DNA of 64,000 nt from UBA5342 sp965662645 (GTDB lineage Bacteria; Bacteroidota; Bacteroidia; Bacteroidales; UBA5342), in contig CBFIII010000001.1 in assembly GCA_965662645.1 (NCBI GenBank), forward strand, positions 186,001 to 250,000, read 5' to 3'. Each line of letters starts with the position of its first letter. Position 1 is the stretch's first letter. The notes under the pieces are model-generated. The model had not been told where the DNA came from. It saw nothing but the letters and a program-made list of their open reading frames with translations, and did no database searches. Shown here one piece after another: positions 27,555 to 36,779 of the stretch. The position numbers were made by a program, and so were the translations under genes.

Positions 27555-30500
27555 ATGAAAAAAATTAACAAGTTGTTGATTACACTATCATCTTTACTGA
27601 TGATAACGGTTTTAGGGTATGCAGGCCCTGCGGTTGTAAAACAAATGCCACTCTCTTCTAGTATTGATTCGGCTGGTACGGTGCGTGTTATCGTGAAAGT
27701 TACCGAAGAGTTTACATCCAAAGATATTGGTGTTATTCTTCACAAAGAGGAATTTAGCGCAGGATGGGATCAGTCTATGGCTGCTACATTATTTGATTTT
27801 ACATCAAAAGAGTTACGTGGTTATAGTGGTGCTACTTCTGCTTGGGTTGCTCCAGAGCCAAAAAAACTTTTTGGAATTGGAGATACTGTTGTGCTTTGGC
27901 AAACGATTAATGTGGCTGATGCAACACACGCTTTGTATGTGCAATTGGCCTCTGAAACGGAAATTACAACTGTTTATGAGGATTTAAAGTTTAGAGCTTC
28001 TATCAAAGGACAGCCTTATGATACAGCCAATTTCTGTACTGTTTTTGTAAATGATTTAATAGGTGCTAATGCATTACAAGCTGTTGAAATTATTGAAGAA
28101 GCTACAGTTGTGGATTCAATTACGCCATACTATCCTTTACCTCCTTATGAGGAAACAGAAGGATTCTCAGGCGATGGTATTTACACGATCCATTGTCAAG
28201 GTAAAAAGACGTTTATGTCTTCTAATGGTGTGGAAGGAAAACCTTTACCATTACAAGATTCTACCCAGCTAGGTGATGACAACAAGTTGTATGTGGTCAC
28301 CAATCCTACTGATACGAGCAAAATTAATATCATTACTCTTGATGGACGCTACGTAGGAGCTGTTCACACTAGTGGCTATGGTACTTGGTTTGAAAATACA
28401 CCTGCCATTAGAGACAGTAGTATTGCAGCTGCTGGCTTGCTAGAACAAGCTACAAATGCGTATTATATTGACACTTATCTTGGTACTGGAGCACAAAAAA
28501 TGTGGAATGGTCAGAGAAATGGAAGTACTGCTATAGGTATGGGTACTGGTGGAGGAGCCAATTATACATGGAATTTCACACGCAAAGGTGATATGCCTAA
28601 GGGTAATGTGGCTCCATCAGACATTTTCTTAACAGCAGACAATATTGATGAGAATAATGCCGAAGATGCTACTGTAGCCATGCTTTCTGCATCGGACATG
28701 AATCCATTTGATGTTTTAACATTTAGTTTAGCTGATGGTGCAGATAAAGCTGCCTTTACAATTACTGGCAATAAGCTGTCAATTAATGATTTAGCTGATT
28801 TTGAAACAAAAGCAAGTTACAAGATTAATATAAAAGTTAGTGATGGCGGAGGTTTGTCATTGGTTAAAGAAGTGACCATTACGATTAACGACGTGGTGGA
28901 AAACTTTGTACCTACGGCTATTGCTTTGAGCGATACGGCCATTGTTGAAAATAACATTGCTGGGGCTGTAGTGGGGACACTTTCAGCAAGCGATCCTGAT
29001 GAAGGAGACACATTTACATTTGCTTTGGAAGAGGACTCTGTTAACGGTGCAGACAATGATGCGTTTACCATTAAAAATAATGTGCTATGCATTAATGAAA
29101 GCGCTGATTCTATGACTCAAAGTGCATACAAGATTAATGTGAAAGTGACTGATGCAGGTGATTTGTCTCTTGTTAAAGCATTCACAATTGCTGTGATTAA
29201 CTTTGAGGAAACAGAAGGATTCTCTGGCGATGGTATTTATACGATCCATTGTCAAGGTAAACTGACATTCATGTCTTCTAATGGTGTGCCTGGAGCACCT
29301 ATGCCATTGCAAGATTCGACCAAGCTAGGTGATGACAACAAGTTGTATGTGGTCACCAATCCTACTGATACGAACAAAATTAACATCATTACTCTTGATG
29401 GACGCTACGTAGGAGCTGTTCACACAAGTGGGTTTGGTACTTGGTTTGAAAATACACCTGCCATTAGAGACAGTAGTATTGCAGCTGCTGGCTTGCTAGA
29501 ACAAGCTGCAAATGCGTATTATATTGACACTTATCTTGGTACTGGAGTACAAAAAATGTGGAATGGTCAGAGAAATGGAAGTACTGCTGTAGGTATGGGT
29601 ACTGGTGGAGGAGCCAATTATACATGGAACTTGACACGCATAGGAGATACTCCTTCTGCTAACGTTGCGCCATCCGATATTTTCTTAACAGTAGATAGTC
29701 TTAACGAAGGTAATTCAGCTAATGATACTATCGGAATGCTTTCTGCATCAGATGTAAATCCATTTGACTCTATAGCGTTTAGCTTAGGTGAAGGTGCTGA
29801 CAATGGATCATTTGCTATTACTGGTAATATGTTGACCATTGTTGACATTGCAGACTTTGATACAAAAGCGAGCTATAGCATTACGGTAGTTGCTACTGAT
29901 AAGGAAGGTTTGACTTTCGAAAAAGCATATACCATTTCGGTAATTGAAGTGATGGAATACACTGCACCAACAGATATTGCATTAAGTGCAACAGCGATAG
30001 ATGAAAACAATGCTGCTGGGGCTACTGTGGCTACGCTTTCTGCTACTGATGCTGATGTAGTAGATAATATGACCTTTGTCTTTGAAGCTGATACTGTTAA
30101 TGGCGCAGACAATGATGCATTTACTATTACAGATACCACTTTGGCCATTAAAGCAAGTGCTGATTTTGAAACTAAGACTGAGTACAAAATTAATGTTAAG
30201 GTAACTGATGCAGGTGGTTTGACTTTCGTTAAAGCATTTACTATTACAGTGAATGATGTTAATGAAGCGCCGACAGCTATTACACTAAGCAACGACAGTA
30301 TTGTAGAGAATGCAGCTGTTGGTACTTTGGTAGGTTCACTTTCAGCGACCGATGCAGATGCTAATTCTACATTCACTTACACTCTAAGTGGTGCTGATGC
30401 TGCTAGCTTTACTATTGACGGTGATGCTTTGAAAAGCGCTGAAGCTTTCGATTTTGAAATTAAAGCAAGCTATAGTATCAAAGTGACGGTAAGTGATGGT

Positions 30501-30800
30501 ACATTAGAGTTTAGTAAGGATATGACTATTACTGTAAAAGATTTAGTAGAAGCTTCATTGAGCGCTAATGAATTACGTCAGGTGTCATTCTATCCTAACC
30601 CTGTGAAAGATGAGTTAAGAATTAATGGTTTATCAGTAGAGGCAACGGCATCTATTTATAGCATTAGCGGAAGCTTAGTGAAGAAGGCGCCTGTGGGGGA
30701 AAGCAATAACACCATTGATGTTAGTGATTTGTCTTCTGGCATATACGTTTTAAAGTTAGCTGTTGAAGGTAAAGAATTGATGGTTAAAATAATAAAGTAA
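27555..30800 (+). CDS. Secreted cadherin-repeat protein with T9SS sorting domain and internal duplication
   Basis: The protein has 1081 residues from the ATG at 27555, chosen because it starts the signal peptide (MKKINKLLITLSSLLMITVLGYA); a frame-upstream ATG at 27510 would add 15 residues. A unique N-terminal domain (about 25-195) is followed by module X copy 1 (about 199-346), cadherin-like repeats 1-2, module X copy 2 (about 551-698), cadherin-like repeats 3-5 and a type A T9SS sorting domain. That domain includes FYPNPVKDELRING, IYSISGSLV and LSSGIYVLKLAV. The cadherin repeats show repeated AxDxD-like calcium sites (ATDADVVDN, ATDADANSTF). It should be exported and attached to the surface; its ligand is unknown. 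The flanking repeats suggest a mobile or variable locus. Confidence 0.85.
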   Translation: MKKINKLLITLSSLLMITVLGYAGPAVVKQMPLSSSIDSAGTVRVIVKVTEEFTSKDIGVILHKEEFSAGWDQSMAATLFDFTSKELRGYSGATSAWVAPEPKKLFGIGDTVVLWQTINVADATHALYVQLASETEITTVYEDLKFRASIKGQPYDTANFCTVFVNDLIGANALQAVEIIEEATVVDSITPYYPLPPYEETEGFSGDGIYTIHCQGKKTFMSSNGVEGKPLPLQDSTQLGDDNKLYVVTNPTDTSKINIITLDGRYVGAVHTSGYGTWFENTPAIRDSSIAAAGLLEQATNAYYIDTYLGTGAQKMWNGQRNGSTAIGMGTGGGANYTWNFTRKGDMPKGNVAPSDIFLTADNIDENNAEDATVAMLSASDMNPFDVLTFSLADGADKAAFTITGNKLSINDLADFETKASYKINIKVSDGGGLSLVKEVTITINDVVENFVPTAIALSDTAIVENNIAGAVVGTLSASDPDEGDTFTFALEEDSVNGADNDAFTIKNNVLCINESADSMTQSAYKINVKVTDAGDLSLVKAFTIAVINFEETEGFSGDGIYTIHCQGKLTFMSSNGVPGAPMPLQDSTKLGDDNKLYVVTNPTDTNKINIITLDGRYVGAVHTSGFGTWFENTPAIRDSSIAAAGLLEQAANAYYIDTYLGTGVQKMWNGQRNGSTAVGMGTGGGANYTWNLTRIGDTPSANVAPSDIFLTVDSLNEGNSANDTIGMLSASDVNPFDSIAFSLGEGADNGSFAITGNMLTIVDIADFDTKASYSITVVATDKEGLTFEKAYTISVIEVMEYTAPTDIALSATAIDENNAAGATVATLSATDADVVDNMTFVFEADTVNGADNDAFTITDTTLAIKASADFETKTEYKINVKVTDAGGLTFVKAFTITVNDVNEAPTAITLSNDSIVENAAVGTLVGSLSATDADANSTFTYTLSGADAASFTIDGDALKSAEAFDFEIKASYSIKVTVSDGTLEFSKDMTITVKDLVEASLSANELRQVSFYPNPVKDELRINGLSVEATASIYSISGSLVKKAPVGESNNTIDVSDLSSGIYVLKLAVEGKELMVKIIK
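28149..28592 (+). repeat. 444 bp intragenic duplication, copy 1
   Basis: It aligns without gaps to 29205-29648, offset exactly 1056 bp (352 codons), at an estimated 94% identity, with long runs fully identical. It encodes module X, starting EETEGFSGDGIYTIHCQGK and ending in a glycine-rich MGTGGGANYTWN. Confidence 0.9.
29205..29648 (+). repeat. 444 bp intragenic duplication, copy 2
   Basis: This is the second copy of module X in the cadherin gene. Differences from copy 1 cluster near the start (KPLPLQ versus APMPLQ region) and at the extreme end. Similarity stops sharply where the following cadherin repeat begins. Confidence 0.9.
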
Positions 30801-30857
30801 TGCAAGTTCGACGTAAAATTGTCGTTTATTGAGCTGATGAGCTCTAACATATTAAAG

Positions 30858-30888
30858 GGTGCCCAAGAATCTTGGGCACCTTTTTTTT
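30858..30888 (+). terminator. Rho-independent terminator after the cadherin gene
   Basis: A perfect 10 bp stem, GGTGCCCAAG and CTTGGGCACC, with a 3 nt loop is followed by eight T. Confidence 0.93.
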
Positions 30889-31146
30889 AATGATACCTGA
30901 GGTAAAATACAGCCCCCCTCCAAGTTTTTTATGATTTAGAATTTTAGCTTTACCCTTGTTTGGCATAAGCCAGTTTAGTGAATTGAAAATCAGTGGATCT
31001 AAATATGGCGTGTTTTGGTTCAAGCCTGTGGCTTTGACACTTCAACTGTCGCTTAGCGACCACCTAAAATGAGGGGAAGCACTTCGACAGGCTTAGTGTA
31101 CCACTTGTAGCTTCGAAGTTCGGTTTGTGTGAGTGTTTGAAATGAC

Positions 31147-31259
31147 GATTCTTTTTAGATTTGCTATTAGAGAGATGCATGGTAGGAGCACGTTCGACAA
31201 GCTCTTTGACCACCTTGCTAATAGCAAACACATAGCGAAAAGACGCTACGCCTAACGGG
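31147..31259 (+). repeat. About 113 bp direct repeat, right copy
   Basis: This copy pairs with 26820-26930 and ends exactly where the transposase remnant begins. More distant similarity extends upstream: TTAGCGACCACCTAAAATGAGGGG near 31054 resembles TCAGCGACCACAATGAGGGG near 26490. Confidence 0.7.
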
Positions 31260-31499
31260 ATGTTACAACAGTTTAAGTATGCATCAAAACTTGATAAACG
31301 AATAAAGAACTATTCACTTTGGCAACCAACAAGCCATCCTATTGTTTGTGGTACAACAGAGATATTGGAGCAGAAGATAAATTATACGCATCAAAATCCT
31401 GTGCGGGCTATGATTGTTGCAGCTGCAGAAGATTATTTGTTCTTTTCAGCACGGGATTATAGCGGAGAAAAAGGATTGGTGAAAGTTGAGATGATTTGA
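31260..31499 (+). pseudogene. REP-associated tyrosine transposase (RAYT/IS200-like), C-terminal remnant
   Basis: Only 79 codons remain. They match the end of RAYT transposases: LWQPTSHPIV, then INYTHQNPVRAMIVAAAEDY and FFSARDYSGEKGLVKVEM, which equal the family pattern of LDYIHxNPVRAGIV...YxxSSAxDYxGxxGLLxVxxx. The N-terminal HxH motif and the catalytic tyrosine region are missing, so it cannot be active. It sits inside the repeat-rich island, as expected for the enzyme that mobilises REP-type palindromes. Confidence 0.75.
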
Positions 31500-31583
31500 T
31501 GGTTGATTCGTTATAAGCGAAAGACAGCACTTCCCTCGTTGCAAACGAGGGGCAGACGGGAATCGTACGTAATGAGCTGTTTA

Positions 31584-32813
31584 CTACTTAACTTCTTCTA
31601 TTTCAAACCCCGCTGTTTTAAGGTCTTTCCAAAAGCCAGGATATGATTTTGTGACAACTTCTGGATCTTTTATGATGACTCCTGGGTGAACTATAGCTGT
31701 AGGGGCAAAGGCTAAGGCCATGCGGTGATCGTCGTAGGTGGCTATTTTTATAGTTTCGTCTATGGCGCAATTTTCGCCATGCCATTCCAAGGTGCCACTT
31801 TGGGTTTCGTAGATGACAATACCATATTTTGATAGTTCTTTGATGAGAGCCGCTATGCGATCTGTTTCTTTGATGCGCAAGGTTTGAAGACCCGAAATTT
31901 TAAAATGAACGCCTAATATAGCACACGTAGTGACTACGGTTTGGGCTAAGTCGGGTTGGTTTATTAGGTCGTACTCTAAAAGGCTGCTAATATTGTCATC
32001 GTGGCTTAGTATTGCGCCTTCTTGGGTGAATGTGGTGTTTACGCCTAGTTGTTTGTAGATCTTCATCACTTCGGCATCACCTTGATAAGAGACTTGTTTT
32101 GCTTTTCGCAATAGGACTTTAGCGGTTTTGCTAAAGGCGACGATCTCGTACCAATATGAGGCTCCAGACCAATCGATCTCTACATCAAAAAAATCGGCGT
32201 GATAACTTGCTTCAGGAATCGTGATTGTGTTATTAATCCAGCTTGTTTCTACGCCGAAATAAGCCATCAAATCGAGTGTCATCTGTATGTACGGACGCGA
32301 GATAATGTCGCCATCTAATGTTATTTTAAGTCCACCTTTCAGTGTGGGGGATATCATTAAAATAGCTGAAATAAACTGACTACTAATATTACTGTTGAGT
32401 GTCAACTGTCCTCCGGTAAGTGTTTTTCCATTGATGAGAAGGGGAGGATAACCTTCTTCTTCTAGATAGGATATGTCAGCTCCTAATTGACGTAAAGCAT
32501 CAACAAGAATGCCAATAGGACGTTTTTTCATGCGTTCGCTTCCTGTGATTTGCCATTGTCCTTCTTTTTGTGATAAGAAAGCTGTTAAGAAGCGCATCGC
32601 TGTACCCGCAGCTCCAATATCATAGATCGCTGTGTCATTATCTAATGATGCTTGTAGTGCTTTTGTATCGTCACTGTCGCTTATGTTATTAACGCTAACT
32701 TTTGTTTTGCATAGAGCTGCGATAATTAAGGCACGGTTGCAAACACTTTTTGAAGTACTAAGCTGTATGCTGGTGTCTATGTTTTGTGGAGGCGATAAAC
32801 GATAGCTATTCAT
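31584..32813 (-). CDS. aroA: 3-phosphoshikimate 1-carboxyvinyltransferase (EPSP synthase)
   Basis: At 409 residues it is slightly short for the family, as in other Bacteroidetes. It joins shikimate-3-phosphate and PEP in the aromatic amino-acid pathway. Visible features are KSVCNRALIIAAL near the N-terminus, GAAGTAMRFLTAFL, KKRPIG, SSQFISAILM and the C-terminal RIKETDRIAAL and YDDHRMALAFAP. It lies last in the minus-strand run pepD-rsmG-aroA, 54 bp after rsmG. Confidence 0.94.
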   Translation of the reverse strand: MNSYRLSPPQNIDTSIQLSTSKSVCNRALIIAALCKTKVSVNNISDSDDTKALQASLDNDTAIYDIGAAGTAMRFLTAFLSQKEGQWQITGSERMKKRPIGILVDALRQLGADISYLEEEGYPPLLINGKTLTGGQLTLNSNISSQFISAILMISPTLKGGLKITLDGDIISRPYIQMTLDLMAYFGVETSWINNTITIPEASYHADFFDVEIDWSGASYWYEIVAFSKTAKVLLRKAKQVSYQGDAEVMKIYKQLGVNTTFTQEGAILSHDDNISSLLEYDLINQPDLAQTVVTTCAILGVHFKISGLQTLRIKETDRIAALIKELSKYGIVIYETQSGTLEWHGENCAIDETIKIATYDDHRMALAFAPTAIVHPGVIIKDPEVVTKSYPGFWKDLKTAGFEIEEVK

Positions 32814-32867
32814 TGTTGAGTATGGCTTGTTGATGAAGCGGTGACATTAGTAGTTCACTCTATTCAT

Positions 32868-33500
32868 TTAACGTTGCAGATAAATTATTTTTTTTGTTTG
32901 AAAGTATTCTTCTGTGAAATTATCCGATATATTTAATATGGTGATGCGACTTTCAAAGGGTTTAATTTCTTCTTTAATGTCTCCACCTTTCAGGCAAATA
33001 ATGCCATTAGGTAGTCCATTAGTTTGGCTATCAGGATCTACACAGTGTTCTGACATTTCTACAAAAGCGGGGAAAGCTGTCACTGCTCTACTAATGACAA
33101 AATCATACTTGTCTTTTATTTCCTTTACATTTTTGTGTTCAGCAATCACATTTTTTAGTTGTAATTCGTCTGCTATGGCTTGTACGACTTTTATTTTTTT
33201 ACCTATAGCATCCACTAGGTGAAAGTTAACATCAGGAAAAAAGATGGCTAATGGTAGTCCAGGGAATCCTCCGCCACATCCTACATCGAGTACTTTTGTA
33301 CCTTCTTTGAAACGTATAATCTTAATGATAGATAATGAATGGAGTATATGGTGTTCCATAATATTGTCCATATCCTTACGGCTTATCACATTAATTTTTA
33401 CATTCCACTCTTTGATTAGTTCCTCCAAACGGCAAAACTGCTGAAGCTGTTCTTCCGTTGCACGGGGAAAATAGTTGCTGATGGTCTCAATTGTAACCAT
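32868..33500 (-). CDS. rsmG: 16S rRNA (guanine(527)-N(7))-methyltransferase
   Basis: This 210-residue Rossmann methyltransferase has the SAM-binding motif VLDVGCGGGFPGLPLAIFFP, the acidic strand-2 end HLVDAIGKK, and FVISRAVTAF. It methylates G527 of 16S rRNA. It follows the C69 peptidase gene by 17 bp and precedes aroA on the minus strand. Confidence 0.95.
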   Translation of the reverse strand: MVTIETISNYFPRATEEQLQQFCRLEELIKEWNVKINVISRKDMDNIMEHHILHSLSIIKIIRFKEGTKVLDVGCGGGFPGLPLAIFFPDVNFHLVDAIGKKIKVVQAIADELQLKNVIAEHKNVKEIKDKYDFVISRAVTAFPAFVEMSEHCVDPDSQTNGLPNGIICLKGGDIKEEIKPFESRITILNISDNFTEEYFQTKKIIYLQR

Positions 33501-33517
33501 TGTTTTATTTTTTTAGT

Positions 33518-35167
33518 TTAGTGACTGTCTCCTACAAATTTCAACACCTCTCCATTGTCTTCTACTATTTTTTTGTAGGTGCGTTTTGAATAACCCGGTT
33601 GTGAAGGAAATACTTGTTGACCAAATCCATTATCCTTAAATTGACCGTTTTCTTCTATTTTTATATTGCCATCCATATATTTCATGATAATATAAATGCC
33701 TAAATTCTTCCAAGTAGCTAAAGTCTTCTCTGCTTGTATGTCACAATAGTGATTGATAAAGGCTAAAGCATTTTCTTTATTTTTTTGCAAAAGAGCAATT
33801 GTTTGTTTCTCCATTGCTTCTTGGTATTTATCAAAACTATCTTCAAGTTCTTCTTGATGTACTTTTATGTCTTCTATGATATAAGAATATTTGGCGTAAG
33901 CCATATTAGAGACCCAGTTGAAAATCCAAAAATTAGAAGTCCAGCTCCAGTTCATCATATTGCCATTCCCCACTTTTACACTGTTTGGTATTTCTGTAAG
34001 ACCAGAATACATAGGCATATAAACAGAGCTTGCTGCATCATCAACGCCAAACCATAAGATGCCCATCCCTTGTGGTACATAGTTACGCATCTCGGCTACA
34101 AAAGAAAATCCAGTTTGCTGAGTAGCTATAGCGCGTTCGTTGCAGTAGTTCGCAGAATCAACTTCCCACGTTAAGGGACGCCAGCGGTAAGGGAGGTCAT
34201 ATGGTCCTGCTCCTGCATCTTTACTCATATCCATTGGGGTTCCTTCAAAATGATTGCGCATGACATCCTGAATGTCGCGGTGTGATAATTTTGCGGTGGG
34301 TTTAAAGTACAAGGGTATGCGATTGTGAGCATAACCCATGGCATAGTCAAGATATGGTGCTGCTTCTTCAGGATTCACGCTGTTATAGAAAGCCCATACA
34401 CGTGCTTCGCAAAACCGTTGTGCGCCAAAGTCAAGTGGTGCATAAGTGTCCGAAAAGCTAAAAGTGTCTCTTTCTCCAGAGTACCATCCCATGTCTTTTG
34501 CAAATGAAACTACATCGTTAGCATATATAAAATTGGTGCTATCATTAAAATTAATTGTGGTGATGCGTGCTTGGTTGGCATGTCCGCTAACGTAACCGTC
34601 GGGGATGCGTTGTGCTACCCAAATAGCTCCTTTGCTTTTACCTCCTTTGCCTAGCATCTCAAGAATCCAAGCTTCGTTAGGATCTGCAATAGAAAATGAT
34701 TCACCACTGCTGTAGTAGCCATATTCTGCAACCAGATTGGTCATGATTTGTATGGCTTCACGGGCTGTTTTGGCACGTTGTAAACTTATGTAAATCAGGC
34801 TCCCGTAATCCAAAATGCCAGTAGTATCGACCATCTCTTTTCTGCCGCCAAAGGTTGTTTCACCTATCGCTACTTGATATTCATTGATGTTACCTACTAC
34901 GTTATAAGTTTCTAAGGCTTGAGCAATAACACCTAAAGGTTTTCCAGTGTCCCATTCTTTAACTTTTAGTAATGTTCCTGCTTCATATTTGGCAGCAGGC
35001 CAGTGGTATAGTTCTCCGTAAAGGGTGTGCGAGTCAGCGGCATAACTAATCATAGTGGAGCCATTGGCACTTGCTCCTTTAGTGACCAATATATTGGTGC
35101 ATGCCCAAGAAACGAAAGGAAATAGCAGAGCTACTAATAGTAGGATTGATTTTATGCTGTTTTTCAT
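33518..35167 (-). CDS. C69-family dipeptidase (PepD-like), exported
   Basis: This 549-residue peptidase has a signal-like N-terminus ending SWA just before CTNILVTKGASANGSTMISYAADSH. The Cys at position 23 becomes the N-terminal nucleophile after processing, as in Ntn hydrolases of family C69. GETTFGGRKEM, ESFSIADPNEAWILEMLGKGG and FWIFNWVSNMAY are family-typical. It releases dipeptides or N-terminal amino acids, probably in the periplasm. It starts the pepD-rsmG-aroA run. Confidence 0.88.
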   Translation of the reverse strand: MKNSIKSILLLVALLFPFVSWACTNILVTKGASANGSTMISYAADSHTLYGELYHWPAAKYEAGTLLKVKEWDTGKPLGVIAQALETYNVVGNINEYQVAIGETTFGGRKEMVDTTGILDYGSLIYISLQRAKTAREAIQIMTNLVAEYGYYSSGESFSIADPNEAWILEMLGKGGKSKGAIWVAQRIPDGYVSGHANQARITTINFNDSTNFIYANDVVSFAKDMGWYSGERDTFSFSDTYAPLDFGAQRFCEARVWAFYNSVNPEEAAPYLDYAMGYAHNRIPLYFKPTAKLSHRDIQDVMRNHFEGTPMDMSKDAGAGPYDLPYRWRPLTWEVDSANYCNERAIATQQTGFSFVAEMRNYVPQGMGILWFGVDDAASSVYMPMYSGLTEIPNSVKVGNGNMMNWSWTSNFWIFNWVSNMAYAKYSYIIEDIKVHQEELEDSFDKYQEAMEKQTIALLQKNKENALAFINHYCDIQAEKTLATWKNLGIYIIMKYMDGNIKIEENGQFKDNGFGQQVFPSQPGYSKRTYKKIVEDNGEVLKFVGDSH

Positions 35168-35928
35168 AAGTAAAGATGTTTAATCAATATTCATTTCTTG
35201 TTGTATCTATACTCTAACTCTTGTTTTATCTTTAAAACGTTCTTTTTTTTCTTGATGTCCTTTTTAAAAAAAAAATAGTTTTTTTTATTGCAAACAAAGG
35301 TTTGAATTAGGTTGTAACCATCAGTGCTGGTGTTTTTTGAAAGTGATGTAGTATTGTTTTTAATTGTTCTTCTACATCTTATAATTATTGGTGTTCTTTT
35401 TTGTCTTTTTTATCTATGAGTTCAACGAAAGTAATTATTTTTTTGTGTTTTAATAGTGCATTGTATCGTTTTGCTTCTTCCCATTCTTTACGTTTAATGG
35501 TAACGTAATGATCAATAGCCTAAAAACTGATTTTTATTTTCTTCGTTTTTTTTTGTTATTGCTGTCCCAGATGTTTTATTATTTTCCTAAATATATGTAA
35601 GAGTTTTAGCGGGGCTTAGTTCGTTATATAAGTAGAATCCTTCATTATTGTTAACGTTTTTCTTCTGCTGCAAAAATTTTTTGAGCAACTAAAAATAAAG
35701 GGGTATGTGATTGTAATTTACCTGATGCTTCTGTGGTTTTTTATAATCTCCTTTTTTTATAGGATTAAAAAAAAACTATATATTAATGTTGTCAACTTTG
35801 TAATCGTGTTTTTACAGCTATCTTATTTTCCAATAAAAAAGTTTTTTATTTTTAGCTTTTCGTTATCGGTAATAGAATCAAAATCTTTGATCCTTATTGT
35901 TGCCATGATAAATGCCTTTCTGACTTCT
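35168..35928. other. Non-coding region between the C69 peptidase and rpe genes
   Basis: This AT-rich region of about 760 bp shows no convincing gene, promoter or structured RNA. A hydrophobic plus-strand ORF at 35707-36018 reads through poly-T tracts and a decayed repeat, and I regard it as chance. Confidence 0.4.
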
Positions 35929-36005
35929 CAGTGTGGTTTTTATTTCTCGCAGTTTATTGCGAGTAATAAAATATTTATAATTTATACTCTGTCTGTTTGC
36001 AGCGG
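35929..36005 (-). repeat. Decayed copy of the dispersed repeat family downstream of rpe
   Basis: On the plus strand CAGTGTGGTTTTTATTTC, CGCAGTTTATTGCGAG, ATTTATACTCTGTCTGTTTGCAGCGG (split by a mismatch) follow the reverse complement of the 84 bp element in order and spacing. It begins 21 bp beyond the rpe stop, in the same relative orientation as the copy after the TolC-like gene. Confidence 0.6.
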
Positions 36006-36026
36006 ATATTCTAAATGAAAATTAGT

Positions 36027-36680
36027 TTACAAATTGCCCAAGTCCTTAATGGTTTCTATTGGATCTTTGGCTTTAAATACAAAGCTGCCTGCTACTAGAG
36101 CATCTGCCCCTGCATCTACTAATCTTTTGCCCGTTTCTAAGTTGACGCCACCATCTATTTCAATGAGGGTATTACAGCCTTTGCGTTGTATCATTGCTTT
36201 CAAACGTTTTGTTTTATCTATCGTATTTTCTATGAATGATTGACCACCAAAACCAGGGTTGACAGACATTAATAGAACCATATCTAATTCGGGTAGAATA
36301 TCTTCTAACAGTTCTACAGGTGTGTGAGGGTTTAACGTCACAGCTGCTTTCATTCCTGTCTTTTTGATGCCTTGAATGACACGGTGTAGATGTGGACATG
36401 CTTCATAATGTACATTCATCATATAAACACCTAAATCAGCTAAACGTTGTGTGAATTTTTCAGGTTTTACAATCATTAAGTGGACATCCAATTTTTTGGT
36501 GCTGAGCTGTGCAATGCTTTCTATTACAGGGAATCCAAAAGATATATTTTCTACAAAAACACCATCCATGATATCGAGATGTACCCATTCAGCTTCGCTA
36601 GCATTTATCATTTCAATATCTTTGTCTAAATGGGCAAAATTAGCTGAAAGAACGGATGGTGATACAATAGTATGTGACAT
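36027..36680 (-). CDS. rpe: Ribulose-phosphate 3-epimerase
   Basis: This 217-residue TIM barrel interconverts ribulose-5-phosphate and xylulose-5-phosphate. Motifs seen are SPSVLSANFAHLDKDI, the metal-binding HLDIMDGVFVENISFG, VHLMIVKPEKF, VLLMSVNPGFGGQSFI, IEIDGGVNLET and ADALVAGSFVFK. It is the last gene of the ffh-folD-rpe minus-strand run, 99 bp after folD. Confidence 0.96.
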   Translation of the reverse strand: MSHTIVSPSVLSANFAHLDKDIEMINASEAEWVHLDIMDGVFVENISFGFPVIESIAQLSTKKLDVHLMIVKPEKFTQRLADLGVYMMNVHYEACPHLHRVIQGIKKTGMKAAVTLNPHTPVELLEDILPELDMVLLMSVNPGFGGQSFIENTIDKTKRLKAMIQRKGCNTLIEIDGGVNLETGKRLVDAGADALVAGSFVFKAKDPIETIKDLGNL

Positions 36681-36779
36681 AATGTTTTAGTGTGTTAATC
36701 TTTAAGTTATCTTGAGTCTTTTAAGTTGAAAAGGAATAATGTCTTTTTTTAACTTTTCTCGTTTAATATTTCGCTTTTT

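Noticed and set aside
29873..30376. 167-codon minus-strand ORF
   Set aside because: It is antisense to the cadherin repeats. Its low-complexity Ser/Ala/Val content mirrors the coding repeats on the plus strand.
35707..36018. 103-codon hydrophobic plus-strand ORF
   Set aside because: It is built from T-rich intergenic DNA and the decayed repeat at 35929-36005, with no domain or start signal.
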